From contig JAEUWY010000004.1 of the NCBI GenBank assembly GCA_022059125.1, positions 1,736,001 to 1,800,000 on the forward strand: DNA of 64,000 bases. Reading direction: 5' to 3'. The notes under the pieces are model-generated. The model saw nothing but the letters and a program-made list of their open reading frames with translations, did no database searches and was not told the origin of the DNA. This document shows, in pieces, positions 21,206-30,847 of this stretch. A program made the position numbers and the translations under genes. Origin of the DNA: Corynespora cassiicola. Taxonomy: Eukaryota > Ascomycota > Dothideomycetes > Pleosporales > Corynesporascaceae. Within the stretch, counting starts at the first letter, position 1; each line of letters starts with the position of its first letter.

Positions 21206-22231
21206 ATGCACCCTTCCGTCCCTCAGATCATGATAAAAGTCGCTTCTCCGCGATCATGGGACCCAACACAGCCCTTCACTCTCATTTGCACGCTTCTTGC
21301 ACTCCTCATCCCGCCCGTGCTCTACTACATCTACCGACGAATCATGGACGCGCAAATCCAAGCAAAGCCTTTCCCCTTTATGGAGCTTCCGCCTGAGTTG
21401 AGGGAAATGGTTTACCATTACCTTGTCGAGGATCCCCACTATCCGCCGCCGGCAAAGTGTGTGCCTGACAGTGGCTCTGTGAATAAGTGGATGGTGCCGC
21501 TTCGATGGCCAGCCGTCGCCACACAGTGTGAAAAGAAAGGGAAGAACAGCAATTGGTTGCTATTGGCCAACAAACAGATCAACGCCGAGTTTACGGATCT
21601 GCTTTGCAAGAAGGCAACCTTCCATCTTACCGTCTCGCCGAGTAACTACGTCGCCCCGCCTCTACCGTCGAGCGAGGATGCCTCCCCCTCTCCCGCTCCT
21701 CAGCAAAAAATCTGGAACCTGCCCGCTGGAGCTTTGAAGAAGCTACGCAAGTGCGATATTAAGCTTATCACCACCTCGAGCATGCTCGGAACCCCGGATC
21801 CTCGTAATATGAAGCCCAACGAGTGGGCCCTCGCGCGCCAGGTCCGGGAAGAACTGAAGGAGGTCCAGAACATTGGCGAGATGAACCTTCAAGTCCGAGC
21901 GATTGGAGACCCTCTCTGGAATCCTCTGTGGGTATGGTACCACGCATCGCAGTCATTAAAGACCATGGGCACGGAATGCGGCGACTACGAGCATACGGGC
22001 CCGAAATTGAACCGCATCACTTTTTCCCTGGATATTTGGTCACCCGGAGAGAACATCCTCAAGCGCGACCCCGAGAACAAGAACCAGTGGGCATGGTGGT
22101 GTCTCGAAGGCCACAATGTCGACACGGACGGCGGCGCGGACATGACGGTCCGGGAGTTTTGCGCGAAGCTGTACGCCGACTGTCGGACTTGCAGGCCCGA
22201 GATGGACAGCGACAACGAAGACGAGGAGTGA
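21206..22231 (+). CDS. hypothetical protein with N-terminal membrane segment and F-box-like region
   Basis: A single-exon frame of 341 residues. I chose the ATG at 21206 because the in-frame sequence upstream looks like a leader. A hydrophobic segment near residues 25-48 (PFTLICTLLALLIPPVLYYI) could anchor it in a membrane. It is followed by FPFMELPPELREMVYHYLV, a pattern typical of the F-box-like start of many fungal hypothetical proteins. The middle part (NSNWLLLANKQINAEFTDLL) also fits that family, where a conserved 'LL..N.QI..E' segment follows the F-box-like helix. The C-terminus is acidic (DSDNEDEE). Function is unknown; a role as a ubiquitin-ligase adaptor is only suggested by the F-box resemblance, and the membrane segment is atypical for that. 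Confidence 0.78.
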   Translation: MHPSVPQIMIKVASPRSWDPTQPFTLICTLLALLIPPVLYYIYRRIMDAQIQAKPFPFMELPPELREMVYHYLVEDPHYPPPAKCVPDSGSVNKWMVPLRWPAVATQCEKKGKNSNWLLLANKQINAEFTDLLCKKATFHLTVSPSNYVAPPLPSSEDASPSPAPQQKIWNLPAGALKKLRKCDIKLITTSSMLGTPDPRNMKPNEWALARQVREELKEVQNIGEMNLQVRAIGDPLWNPLWVWYHASQSLKTMGTECGDYEHTGPKLNRITFSLDIWSPGENILKRDPENKNQWAWWCLEGHNVDTDGGADMTVREFCAKLYADCRTCRPEMDSDNEDEE

Positions 22232-23636
22232 CTACCCTAAGCTAGGGTGTGGGTGGATCTCCTATTGAGGCGCTATCGACTTCTTGCCGGGGCACCAGTA
22301 GCCCTCGGTCCGGCAAACGTGTCGGACCATTATTGATGTTCTTCTGCTTTTTCACCCGTTCACTTGGATTTTACGAGCGACAATGGTCCGTTCCAAGCGC
22401 CATATACTGTATTTTCGGCATCTCGGTTTTCTCTAAAAATTTTGAGACGCATAGCACGGTTTCTGGGCATCTTCTGGCGTTTTTGTTTATGTTTTTGTTT
22501 CTTTGGAAAATCCTCCTCGTGGGCACACAGACAGCTTCTACCTCTCTGCGGGACAGACATTCTCCACTTGTCTTGGAGAAAAAACAGAGAAACGCCGCAA
22601 CATTTCGCAAAAAATCTCACAATCTATTCCAGACTTGCAATCTACCTCTGTCAGCAGTGTCGTGATGCATGTTGTCCGTCGTCTCGCTCTCTCTATCGGA
22701 CTCGCGCGCTCCCTGCCTCTTGCACCCCCGGTCTCGTTTCGCTTAGTCTCGTGTCGGACTTCCCAACCTTCCACACCCCGGTCTGGTCCCCTTGTCGGTA
22801 GCAGTCCCCATGCGTTTCCGTACCCATATCTCCGAAAATCTCACCTACGTACCCTAGCAGGGCCTACCCCAAAATATACTCCGATGGATAGCACGGCAGC
22901 CACTTTGCATCTTCCCACCAATTCTGTTTTTTTTGCTTTTCTTTGACCCCTCCTGCATTGCATCGCATCGCATCGCATCCTGCATCGTCGTTTCCGAGGT
23001 TATTTTGGGGGGGGGGGAGTGGCGATGCTTTCCTCGAGGATGGCCGGGGCAATCGGGGGGTTTCAGCGTTTACGGAGGGAGGAAGCCCTTTAATTTCCTG
23101 CATCTTCTCAATCGGTCGGGGTTTTGGTTTTTGTGCATGTTGGGGGTTGATGGGATTGTGCTGTGCTGTGCTGTGCTGTGCTGTGCGCACTTGTTGGACC
23201 CTTGCTTGCTTGCTCCTGTTACAGAGTTTGGTCGGGTCCTGGTGGGGTGGTTTTCAATTCGGGTGGTGGTGGTGGTGGTGGTTATGTGAAGTAATCGTTG
23301 TCTTATTTGGAGGCGAGCTGTGGACTAGAGTGTGATGGTTGTGTCAAGGCGTCGTGTTGTATTCTAGTGCTTTGATGTAATGGCTCTTGGAGAGTTTGAT
23401 TGTGCTTGGGAGAGCAATGTGCCCTCATGTAAAACCAACTAAGCGATGTTTTTTTCAGACAGGGGAATAAAAACATGAAGGCATCATTATGAATGGTGCC
23501 GAGTCTTCTGAATGGAGTCATAGTTGTAATGAGGGTGAGCAAGATGATGATTGAGTGAAGGCATTATTGTCTATTCTACCAAGATCTATCGAATGATGTG
23601 ATAATTGCATGAACCCATTATTGTCTGCCCGTCCCT
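22232..23636. other. intergenic, convergent 3' ends with simple repeats
   Basis: This 1.4 kb gap lies between two convergent genes. It contains a GCATC pentamer repeat (22956-22980), an 11-base G run (23007-23017), a CTGTG pentamer repeat (23157-23186) and a GGT run (23263-23282). Open frames here follow these repeats and show no protein pattern. Confidence 0.5.
23157..23186. repeat. CTGTG pentanucleotide tandem repeat
   Basis: Five full CTGTG units flanked by partial units lie in the spacer between the two F-box-type genes. Confidence 0.85.
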
Positions 23637-24950
23637 TTACTCAATTCCCAAAGTCAAGTCGATGCCAGCCCGACAGAGATCGTCCACGATAGGGTCCCCC
23701 ATCTTAGCCCTCAATTCGCTCCATGCCTTGTTCTTCTTTGCCACAACCAAAGAAATCGAAGCGAGAGACGGAAAGTTTTGTCGTTCTTTCAGCACATCAG
23801 CTAACCAGCCAAAGATACAGACGTGGGGATAGTAAAGCGTTAATTTCTCCAATATCGGGGGAAATAGTTCATGAGGTCCAAAAGTAGATGTGGTTGGAAG
23901 AAAAATTTCTTGAGCGATTGCTAACCTCCTTAGGGACGGGAAATGCGCAAAGTCTCCCACTGGCTCAGATAGTTCCTGGTTGTAATATGTGCCAGGAGTC
24001 TTGATGTCGAGCTCTTGCATGCTGTCCAAACAGCCGTGCACCTTCTGAAATATCAAAACTAACTTCTTTATGATGATAGAGAATTCGTATCTCCTGCTGT
24101 GAAGGCTTTTCACTTCAGGGCGGAATTCAACCTCCAGCAAGCGTAGCTTTGATAATGAAGCGATGGCTTGAGCATTCGTACTTTGAAATTCGACTTCGCC
24201 AAAAGACGCTCTTTCGACAGTGCAGTGAAGAGATAGGACTGATATTTGTGTTGAACTGGGGCCAATGTTTTCGGACGGAGTCGAGGTAACAGCCGTACCG
24301 CCAATCTCCAATCGTTGGGACTTTGGAAGCCTGCACCAACCTAAGCTAAAATAGTCCTCATGGATAGAGAGCGAGGTGAGATGGCGTAAACATTTCAGCA
24401 AACCTACGTCCACTATGTTTGGAAAATCAATTTCTTCTTCGTCATAGTTAGATACACTGTTCCATCCGGCGTTCAATTCTCGCAAGCCTTTTAGAAGTCG
24501 TTGCATGATGATATCGAATTCGATGCGGGGCACTAATGCTATTCGAAAACGCTGTCGTGGCGAAAACTCGCGGCTTTGAACCCGCTCCAGAGGGTCCCAC
24601 TTGAGGGTGCGCACCTTGGCGGCCAAATGAGGGCGCTGTTCCAAGCTCCATTTGAATTTCTCGATAGCCCTTGCTCTCCGGGGCCTTGCCAACTCGTACG
24701 GTGACCTGAGTGTGGATGCCGGTGGGCCGTACAGATCCACATGGCGAAAGAGAACCTCTTGGGCAATATCTCGAAAACAACGTGCAACAAGTGACAAGTT
24801 GAGCAGGTTTGTTCGATCCAAGCATTCGGCAATGCCGAGCAGGAGCTCATTCGGAATAACGGCGATTGGTGATTCGTTAGACCATGGGATGGGTAGATCA
24901 GGTGTGGGATAGTAGAGCATGCTCGATTCAGGTGTATCGCCAGTGTCCAC
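23637..24950 (-). CDS. F-box domain hypothetical protein
   Basis: An uninterrupted frame of 437 residues. Residues about 29-73 read as an F-box: IAVIPNELLLGIAECLD, then NLLNLSLVARCFRDIAQEVL, the usual 'lP.Ell..I...l....l..l..vcr.fr.ia...lf' pattern. The rest has irregular leucine-rich segments (GLLKCLRHLTSLSIHEDYF, SLSKLRLLEVEF, FPSLRRLAIAQE, PILEKLTLYYP) like degenerate LRRs. Fungal proteins of this layout are thought to be substrate receptors of SCF ubiquitin ligases binding Skp1 through the F-box; the target is unknown. Its codon use is more AT-rich than that of the neighbouring genes, which may mean a fast-evolving or accessory gene. Confidence 0.8.
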   Translation of the reverse strand: MDTGDTPESSMLYYPTPDLPIPWSNESPIAVIPNELLLGIAECLDRTNLLNLSLVARCFRDIAQEVLFRHVDLYGPPASTLRSPYELARPRRARAIEKFKWSLEQRPHLAAKVRTLKWDPLERVQSREFSPRQRFRIALVPRIEFDIIMQRLLKGLRELNAGWNSVSNYDEEEIDFPNIVDVGLLKCLRHLTSLSIHEDYFSLGWCRLPKSQRLEIGGTAVTSTPSENIGPSSTQISVLSLHCTVERASFGEVEFQSTNAQAIASLSKLRLLEVEFRPEVKSLHSRRYEFSIIIKKLVLIFQKVHGCLDSMQELDIKTPGTYYNQELSEPVGDFAHFPSLRRLAIAQEIFLPTTSTFGPHELFPPILEKLTLYYPHVCIFGWLADVLKERQNFPSLASISLVVAKKNKAWSELRAKMGDPIVDDLCRAGIDLTLGIE

Positions 24951-26198
24951 CGCGTTGATTGTCGAGGATTGACTGTAGCTGGCGCCTGATTAAGTTAGGA
25001 GCTTGAGAACTAGATGGGCAGAGAGATGCAAATTAATAGAGTGGTGATGTGGTACAGACAGAGGTGGGGGACACGTTCGAAGTTTTTCATACTGCCCCTC
25101 AGGGAAGGAAGCAGGCTACAGACAAAGTACAAAATACAGTTCACAAAGAGGTGAGTGACACAGTCAATTCCCTCGGATGCCTAGCTCGAGAATGGCTTTT
25201 CAATCAGATGACTCTATTCAAGTCGGGAAAGACCTTCCGTTGTCAATGTACAAATTATACCAAACCATTCGACCAGGGAGGCCCAGAGGCCAAGTTGCAG
25301 TCCATCTCCGGCTCAGATATCCAAAGGTGACCTTACTTGATCAGGGAATTTGACCGTAAATCTGAAAGAGCACTGATTAGTTGTCATGAGTAGAAACTAA
25401 ATATTTGAGCTGGTAGGAGGATTGGTGGCGGGGAACTTGTAACACAATAAGATAGACAGCTGTTGGTAAATAAACACGAGAACTGCCACGAGTAAGCAAG
25501 CGCAGCAAACACTCTCATTCAGCTACCAGATTAGCCAACAGTGAAATTGAGAGCAGTGGCACCCTCTTATACTCTGGGTGTTTCAGAGCGTTGCCTATCA
25601 CAGAGAATCCCGTTCAGTTGGAGACTTATTAAGTGAAGTGATGCACAACGTGAACCCAAACTTCGAATCGCATCTTGGAGCCAAACAACCTCAAAGCACG
25701 ACAGTTGAACATTTCGATATGGAGCATGCAATCTACGGCCACAATTCCACAGCTTGACACAGGCAAAATGTCTCCACCCTTCGTAAGGCATGGTCGCATT
25801 TCCGCCGTAGAAGGCAAAACAAGGGACAAACAGACGCAAAGAAAAGAGGGAACCTGGCTTGCTCCTGGATATCAATAAGGCCCGCTCCCCAATCAAGTAA
25901 GACAACGACAGAGAAGAGAGAATCCCGAGCCCCATTTGAAAAAGAGGAAGAGAAAAAAAAAAGAACCTTTGAATATGTATTTTGGAAGGTAGGAGGGAAG
26001 AGAAAATATGAGCTGGAAAGAAGAGAAATGGTATCATCCACCCGTAACAGAAAATCGCTAAAGACATGGTAGAAGTTGTAAAAGATTGACGTCCCCATCG
26101 GCATCGGCCGATGTGCACATATCCGCACCAGTGTCGTGGCCTGGCCGCCTCAAATCAGACATGTAGTTGAAAACGCAACGGAATGCATTGGTTCGCCC
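24951..26198. other. intergenic, nothing recognised
   Basis: This 1.25 kb gap lies between the start of the F-box gene and the stop of the Zn2Cys6 gene, both on the minus strand. It has a purine-rich run near 25940-25990. A 183-codon minus frame (25567-26118) is hydrophobic by composition but matches no family and has no coding neighbour to join. Confidence 0.45.
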
Positions 26199-28142
26199 TC
26201 AGGCGACCATGGTTTGGTACTCGGGACCCTTGTTCTCGGGACCGCCTAGCCGAGCATTGGCATGGGCGAGACTCGACTTCGCCGCTTCCTGCAGCTGAGC
26301 TTCAACGCCCCTGTCGCGGTCTATGTTGGGGGGCGAGGTCCGGCCAGGGATCATGCGACTGTCCTGTGGGAGTCCATATCCATTGCTGGGCGCGGCATTT
26401 GAGGGCGTAATCCCGTGGCGGGGCGGGCTCAGCATGGCACCTGGGGAGCCGGTACTCGCGCGGTCGCCGCTGTCATCCCCCTCGCCCTCGCTGTGCAGGG
26501 CGCTGCCCAAGGGTGGGTGGTGTGCAAAGGCGCCGCGCAATTCGCTCTCTCTAACTTCCTTCCATGAGCACTTGGCGTGCTTCTTGGTGCATCCCATGCA
26601 GGCCGTCAGGTTCTTCAGGCAGTCCATGTGTAGCCTCCTACAGCGGTCGCAGGGCGGAAGGATACGCTCGCCCTTTGCCAAGCTCTCCATCCGGTGGACC
26701 ATTTCGGCCTTGAAAGGGCCACCGTCGTCTTTCTCCTGGGGCTGACTGGCGCGTTGGCTTGCGGCAGGCAGAAGGCTAGACGGCGTGTTCGGGATGGGAA
26801 CGGGCGAGTTCATCATGTTGTGCAGCTCCGCTTCAGACAGGTGCTGAGCGCGAGCAATGTTGGCAGGGCCGAGATCGCCAGGCTTCGGCGTCTGCTTGGT
26901 GGGGTTTGCTCCCGGCGTGGGAGGGTGGGAGGGCGTGTGCTGGCCTACGGAGGGACGTCTGGCATCCACGGTGCCATTGGTGGGCAGCGACGGGGTGCGC
27001 CTGTCAGTAAGGGTGTGGAACTTTGACATGAGCTCGTGGCGAGTGGATTGCGATGCGCCATTTCCATTCTGGTCGTTGTGCGGACGTGCGTTGACGGCTA
27101 CGAACCCTCCCGACGGTGCTTGCGTAGTCTGGGTCAGGCTGGTCAGGCTGGCCAGGCTCGCGGGGGGTTGGGCTCCGGCGCCATTCATCAGGGCAACATT
27201 GGACGGGCTGGAAGGACGAATGGGCGGGGCGGGGCTAGCCGTCGCCCGCCTGTCCAGGATAGCCTGCTTCCGCCCTTTAAGCCTGTGATTAAGCTGTCGC
27301 GTACGGGCGGCGACTGTTTCACGTCAGTTTGCTTGTCCGCGAATTCGACGTGCTCGAGCAGATGATGGGCTGGCGCATTGCGATAGGGAGGCTCGCCAAA
27401 GTTTCCCCGGCCCCGTGCGTGGGCAGGCGGTGAAGAGGCAGCGTGCGCAAGACGACAATGGACAAGACTCACCTTGGTCGGCCAATTGGCAAATCTGGCC
27501 CAGGTTCTTTTCCAGGATCTCCAGGGTGCCCAATTCCTTCTCTTCGTCCTCTATGATGGGCTGGGGCGGGATCATCTTCTGGGGGATGCCCGACGAGATG
27601 AGCACAAAGTCCTCCTCTGAGATTTGCACCCTGCACTGCTTGGTGTAGAACTGGCAGACGCGCACGCCCTCGCTCATCTGGCCCAGCTGGAACTGCTCGG
27701 GCTTGTTGCGCGCAAACTCGACCACGTCCAGCCAGGTCACCGTGGTGCCGTCCTTTCCGTGGCTCTTGAGCACGCGCGGGGGGCCGTCGAACAGCCTCTC
27801 GAAGCGCTTGATGAGGATAGGGCCAAGCGGGCGGGCGCCGAGGTTGCAGGCCATGCTTTCATGGCGGTCGAGGACGCCCTGATAGTCATTGAGCAGGGAG
27901 AGGATGTTTGGCAGCGTGTCATCATTTGTGATGAGCGGCAGGTCGTCGTCGCAGTGGCGGGCGAGGTAGTTGATCTGGAGGTGGTTGTGTGTCTTGGCGG
28001 TCTTTGCCAGTGGCGCAGATGCGGGATGCAAGGCTTCGTGCGACGGGCTCCGCTTGCGCTTGAGGTCGGCCTGGGCGCCCTGCTGGTGGCTATTGGGGTT
28101 CATGGCGGCGTCGGCCGTCACCTGGGAGTCGACGCTGGACAT
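26199..28142 (-). CDS. conserved fungal protein with C-terminal Zn(II)2Cys6 cluster
   Basis: Two exons (28142-27473, 27313-26199) encode 594 residues. The N-terminal 220 residues form a well-structured, probably helical domain (INYLARHCDDDLPLI, LSLLNDYQGVLDRHESM, TVTWLDVVEFARNKPEQF, CRVQISEEDFVLISSG). A long Pro/Ser/Thr-rich region follows. A perfect binuclear zinc cluster (C-x2-C-x6-C-x6-C-x2-C-x6-C) then uses Cys445, 448, 455, 462, 465 and 472, set in ILPPCDRCRRLHMDCLKN. Zn2Cys6 proteins are fungal DNA-binding regulators, but the cluster is usually N-terminal; here it is late in the protein and the usual fungal-TF middle homology is absent. Nuclear localisation is likely. Its targets are unknown, and I cannot name an orthologue with certainty. 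Confidence 0.85.
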
Positions 28143-29922
28143 GGTGCTGAGCTCGCGGGACGGTGGCCGAGGGAGTTATTTAAGGCGGGAGGCAGCGGTG
28201 GCAGAGGTGGCAGACGGGTGGGCGACGGGGGAGGGGGTGTGCGCGCGGAGAGCAGCAGGGAGCGTGGGCACTGGGCGGAAGAAGGCTAGGCGTAGCGGGA
28301 ATGGGTCGCGCGTCACAGCAGACCGCACGGGGCGACAGAGCGAGGCCTAGGAGCGAGCCATCCCAGCACGGCGACGAGTGGATACAGTGGGATGGAGGGT
28401 AGGAAGGGGAGGAAGGGGGAGAGAGAGAGAGGAGGGAGGAGGGAGGACTGAGGGCTGGCAGAGGGAGAGGAGAGGAGAGGACGAGGGCAGATGGGACGGG
28501 GAGGGGGCAGGGCAGGGCAGGGCAGCAGCAGCGGCGGCGGCGGCGGCGGCGGCAGCGGCAGGGTTGGGCTAGGGCAGTGCGAGGGAAGAGAAGAAGCACG
28601 CAGCGCGAAGAGCGAAGGGCGAGAGGGGGGGAGGGGGCGGCGGCGGCAGGTGTGGGTGCAAGCCAGCAAGAGCCAGCAAGAGCCAGCACGCAGAGGCAGC
28701 CCTGAGCCCTGGACGGCCCTGGCCGGCGCTGGGGGGTGGCAGCAGCAGGCAGCGGCAGCGGCAGCGGCAGCTCCTAGCAGCAGCGGCGGCGCCAGAAAGC
28801 GCGTTCAGCGGCCGGAAGTAGCCACAAAGGGCGCGGTTTGTGGGCGTCCTGTCGCAGCGACAAGGCCCCTCGAGGGACGGAACAAGAGCTAAGAGCTGCG
28901 AGAGCGGAGAAGGGCTGCGGCGGCCTGGAGCCATGGGCGTGATCCCGCGGCCAATCACCATTTAGCCACCACCATGGGCCGCCCTGGGCCGCCCGGTTCT
29001 GGGCTCGATCTGCGATGTGCGCACCTCTGCGCTGCGGCACTCTGGGCCTCACGAACAAGCCGCCGCGCGCCCAGGAAATGACCGTCAGCCCCCCAGCCCT
29101 CCAGCCCTCGTCCCGTCGTGAAACTGCCTGCAGCCTGGCCCCCTCGGCCGACCACGGGCGCGGTGACGGGCGGCCAACGGGGCGAAGGGCGACGGGCGAC
29201 GACGACGGGGGGAGGCAGACTGGGGGGCCAGACGGAGGGAGGGAGGGAGGGAGTCCAGCATACCACCAGCATACGCAAGCCGGGCGGGGCTGCGGCCGCC
29301 GTCGCCCTCAGTAGGCGTCGTCGTCGTAGTCGACGCCCTCAGGAGTCAGTCCGGACTGATGGCAGGTGTCACGCCGGACGGGAGCGAAAGGCGCCCAGAT
29401 GGTGTGCATTGCATGATGAGCGATTATACCAGCTGCTGCTGCCGTCTGCCGTCTGCCGTCGTGGACCGTCGGCGCGTCGTCGATGGCCATTTGCCCGGCC
29501 AGCCAGTGGGTGGGTGAGTGGGTGGGTGGGTGGCCAGCAGCAGAGCGCAGCAGCGGCGGCGGCGGCGGCGGCGGCCCAGCAAGCCAACGAGCCCCGACAG
29601 CCCCGAGCTCACCCGTGGACCGAGCCAGTGGGACCGGGCGGCGAGCGGAACCCAATGACACGCCCCGGCGGGCTGCGGGTTGGGGGGTGGAAAGGAACGG
29701 CCCCGGTCTGCAAATCACATGACATGCGCTCGGGCCCACGAGCCCACCACGCACCGCCATCGGCGCTAGCCGTCCATCGCGAAAGCCTGCCCACCCACCC
29801 ACACACGTCACGCCGCCCAGACAGCACCACACGCACGCACGCGCGCCCGCATCCCGCACCCACTGACCGACCCGACACGCTTCCCCCCTCCCCTTCCTAC
29901 ACCCACACCCACACCATTCAAC
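28143..29922. other. very GC-rich divergent promoter region
   Basis: 1.8 kb separate the divergent Zn2Cys6 and LSM7 starts. It is dominated by G/A-rich runs and GCG/GGC/CAG triplet stretches (28520-28560, 29550-29575), with GGGTGGGT and GGGAGGGA runs near 29235-29250 and 29510-29530. Many long frames are open on both strands, but they are Arg/Ala/Pro/Gly-rich by composition only. A short CA-rich leader precedes LSM7. Confidence 0.5.
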
Positions 29923-30482
29923 ATGTCCTCTGAGCGCGGCGCATTCCGGGGCGGACGCGGCGGACGCGGCGGCGGCGGCGGCGATCGCGGAGGCCGAGGC
30001 GGAGGTCGAGGAGGCCACGGCGGGGGCGCAGGCCAGGCAGAGCGCCCCAAGAAGGAGAACATCCTGGACCTGAGCAAGTACATGGACAAGAGGATTACCG
30101 TCAAGTTCACCGGCGGCCGGGAAGGTGAGTCTTTGTCCGGTGGGGGCGAAGGGGCGGGCCCAATTGGGAGCAGCCCGAAAACAAGAACAAGAACAGCTAC
30201 TAACTTTGGGTTAACTCGTAGTGGAGGGCACACTCAAGGGCTTCGACCAGCTCATGAATCTTGTTCTTGATGAAGTCAAGGAAGCTATGACCGGTACGCC
30301 TCTCTGCCTGATCTAGACCTTTCCCACCTTCCCGCCCTAACACCATTCCCCGTGCAGATGCCGAAGGAAACGTCAGCTACCGCAAGCTTGGCCTGATCGT
30401 CGCTCGCGGCACCCTTCTCGTTGTCATTGCACCCGTCGATGGCAGCGAAGAAATTCCAAACCCATTCTTGCAGCAGGAGTGA
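29923..30482 (+). CDS. LSM7: U6 snRNA-associated Sm-like protein LSm7
   Basis: Three exons (29923-30124, 30222-30293, 30358-30482) encode 132 residues. Residues about 44-130 form an Sm fold: ENILDLSKYMDKRITVKFTG, VEGTLKGFDQLMNLVLDE (Sm1) and LGLIVARGTLLVVIAPVDG (Sm2). This matches LSm7, a subunit of the Lsm1-7 mRNA-decay ring in the cytoplasm and of the Lsm2-8 ring that binds U6 snRNA in the nucleus. The first ~38 residues are a Gly/Arg-rich RGG-type tail (GGRGGRGGGGGDRGGRGGG), absent from the short yeast protein. Introns carry consensus signals (GTGAGT; CTAAC). It converges with the repeat-protein gene 366 bases downstream. Confidence 0.95.
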
Positions 30483-30847
30483 GGCGGACTGCAGCCAACT
30501 CGGACGACATCCAACAAAATGACACTGTGGCCTTACTCAGGGACAATTGAGAAACCAATTGAAGGACGGCGCACAAAAAAAGGGACGCAATGATACCCAT
30601 GAGATAGAGACAGTCGACGATTCAAGTCGAACACAGCTCGGATTACATGAAGCGACAATGCAGATAATAGGCCCGAAGCAAGGAGCCCAAAAGACATCCA
30701 AGTAAACCAAATCCCAAAAACAAAGCTTCAATTGCTGTCATATTCTCGTTGCAGTAAACATTATGTACATGTCGTGTGCTGTTGCTAACCATAGGTATCA
30801 AAAAACCGCAAAAGTCGTCATCACATCAGTCTTTACTCGAGCTAGAC
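30483..30847. other. intergenic, convergent 3' ends
   Basis: This 365-base gap between the LSM7 stop and the repeat-protein stop should hold both 3' UTRs. No gene is seen. Confidence 0.5.
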
